From Flavobacterium sp. CF136 (GTDB lineage Bacteria; Bacteroidota; Bacteroidia; Flavobacteriales; Flavobacteriaceae): a stretch of 51,538 bases of DNA. Below are positions 51,480 through 51,538 of this stretch, piece after piece (the first letter of the stretch is position 1; every line of letters starts with the position of its first letter). The stretch lies in assembly GCF_000282055.1 (NCBI RefSeq), contig NZ_AKJZ01000101.1, positions 1 through 51,538 of the forward strand, given 5' to 3'. A program made the position numbers and the translations under genes. The notes below the pieces were generated by a model. That model was not told where the DNA came from. It worked only from the letters and a program-made list of their open reading frames with translations, and ran no database searches.

Positions 51480-51538
51480 GTCAGGCAGAGTCCGTTCGTC
51501 TTCGCTCAGGATAAACTTAGTCGAAGCCCTTTCGAAGT
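51480..51538. repeat. palindromic repeat cut by the window edge
   Basis: CTTCG (51500-51504) and CGAAG (51522-51526) flank CTCAGGATAAACTTAGT, and TTCG/CGAA motifs continue on both sides. GC content is higher than in the surroundings. It resembles the CTTCGACT-CGCTCAG-type intergenic repeats common in Bacteroidota genomes. The right part is missing. Confidence 0.5.

Overview
The window looks like chromosome of a Flavobacterium-like member of the Bacteroidota (family Flavobacteriaceae). The reasons are AT-rich DNA with A-rich start regions, a SusC/SusD pair, a hybrid two-component sensor-regulator, many lipoproteins with a short signal ending in Cys, and one well-formed Bacteroidota promoter (TTTG, 19 bases, TATATTTG). 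No rRNA, intact tRNA, CRISPR array or intact insertion sequence was found.

Layout. (1) 0.1-5.1 kb: a gene remnant, a sulfatase without signal peptide followed by a propeller-like protein of unknown role, a sarcosine/N-methyltryptophan oxidase-like flavoenzyme, and a scar holding a decayed IS3-type OrfA. (2) 5.5-8.5 kb: a lipoprotein GH31 alpha-xylosidase/alpha-glucosidase with a PA14 insert, behind two perfect palindromes 40 bp apart. (3) 8.5-29.0 kb: an accessory region holding five same-direction copies of a roughly 90-bp element (conserved block plus hairpin). Between copies lie a flavin monooxygenase with a DnaJ-like zinc site, a crystallin-domain lipoprotein, two AraC regulators, a TMEM175-like channel with a gamma-resorcylate decarboxylase-like amidohydrolase, SDR and antibiotic-biosynthesis-monooxygenase (ABM) genes, an aldo/keto reductase, a Cys-nucleophile alpha/beta hydrolase, a DJ-1/CMD/CMD fusion, a heme-binding-barrel-like protein, a ThDP 2-oxoacid decarboxylase, a flavin amino acid/amine oxidase and a DyP-type peroxidase with a small partner. 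(4) 29.2-31.5 kb: outer membrane phospholipase A and a PL1 pectate lyase. (5) 31.6-33.6 kb: a TetR regulator and an SDR-ABM pair sharing a 16-bp operator. (6) 33.7-35.7 kb: an exported malate:quinone oxidoreductase lipoprotein co-transcribed with a small membrane protein. (7) 36.0-50.7 kb: a sugar-utilisation locus with a sensor-regulator carrying a sugar-binding domain, MFS sugar porter, GH32, SusC, SusD, GH36 alpha-galactosidase and PfkB fructokinase-like kinase. (8) A hotdog thioesterase and a truncated palindromic repeat at the right edge.

Working together: the 36-51 kb locus fits import and breakdown of beta-fructosides with or without alpha-galactosyl groups (fructan, sucrose, raffinose type). 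An oligosaccharide would enter through SusCD, be cut by GH36 and GH32, and the fructose would be imported by the MFS porter, phosphorylated by the kinase and sensed by the hybrid regulator. The 12-20 kb and 31.6-33.6 kb clusters look like two separately regulated responses to quinones, aromatics or carbonyl electrophiles. The 21-28.6 kb cluster suggests oxidation of an amino acid to a 2-oxo acid with H2O2 release, decarboxylation of the oxo acid to an aldehyde, and peroxide use by the DyP-type enzyme. These pathway statements are inferences from family assignments and gene neighbourhood.
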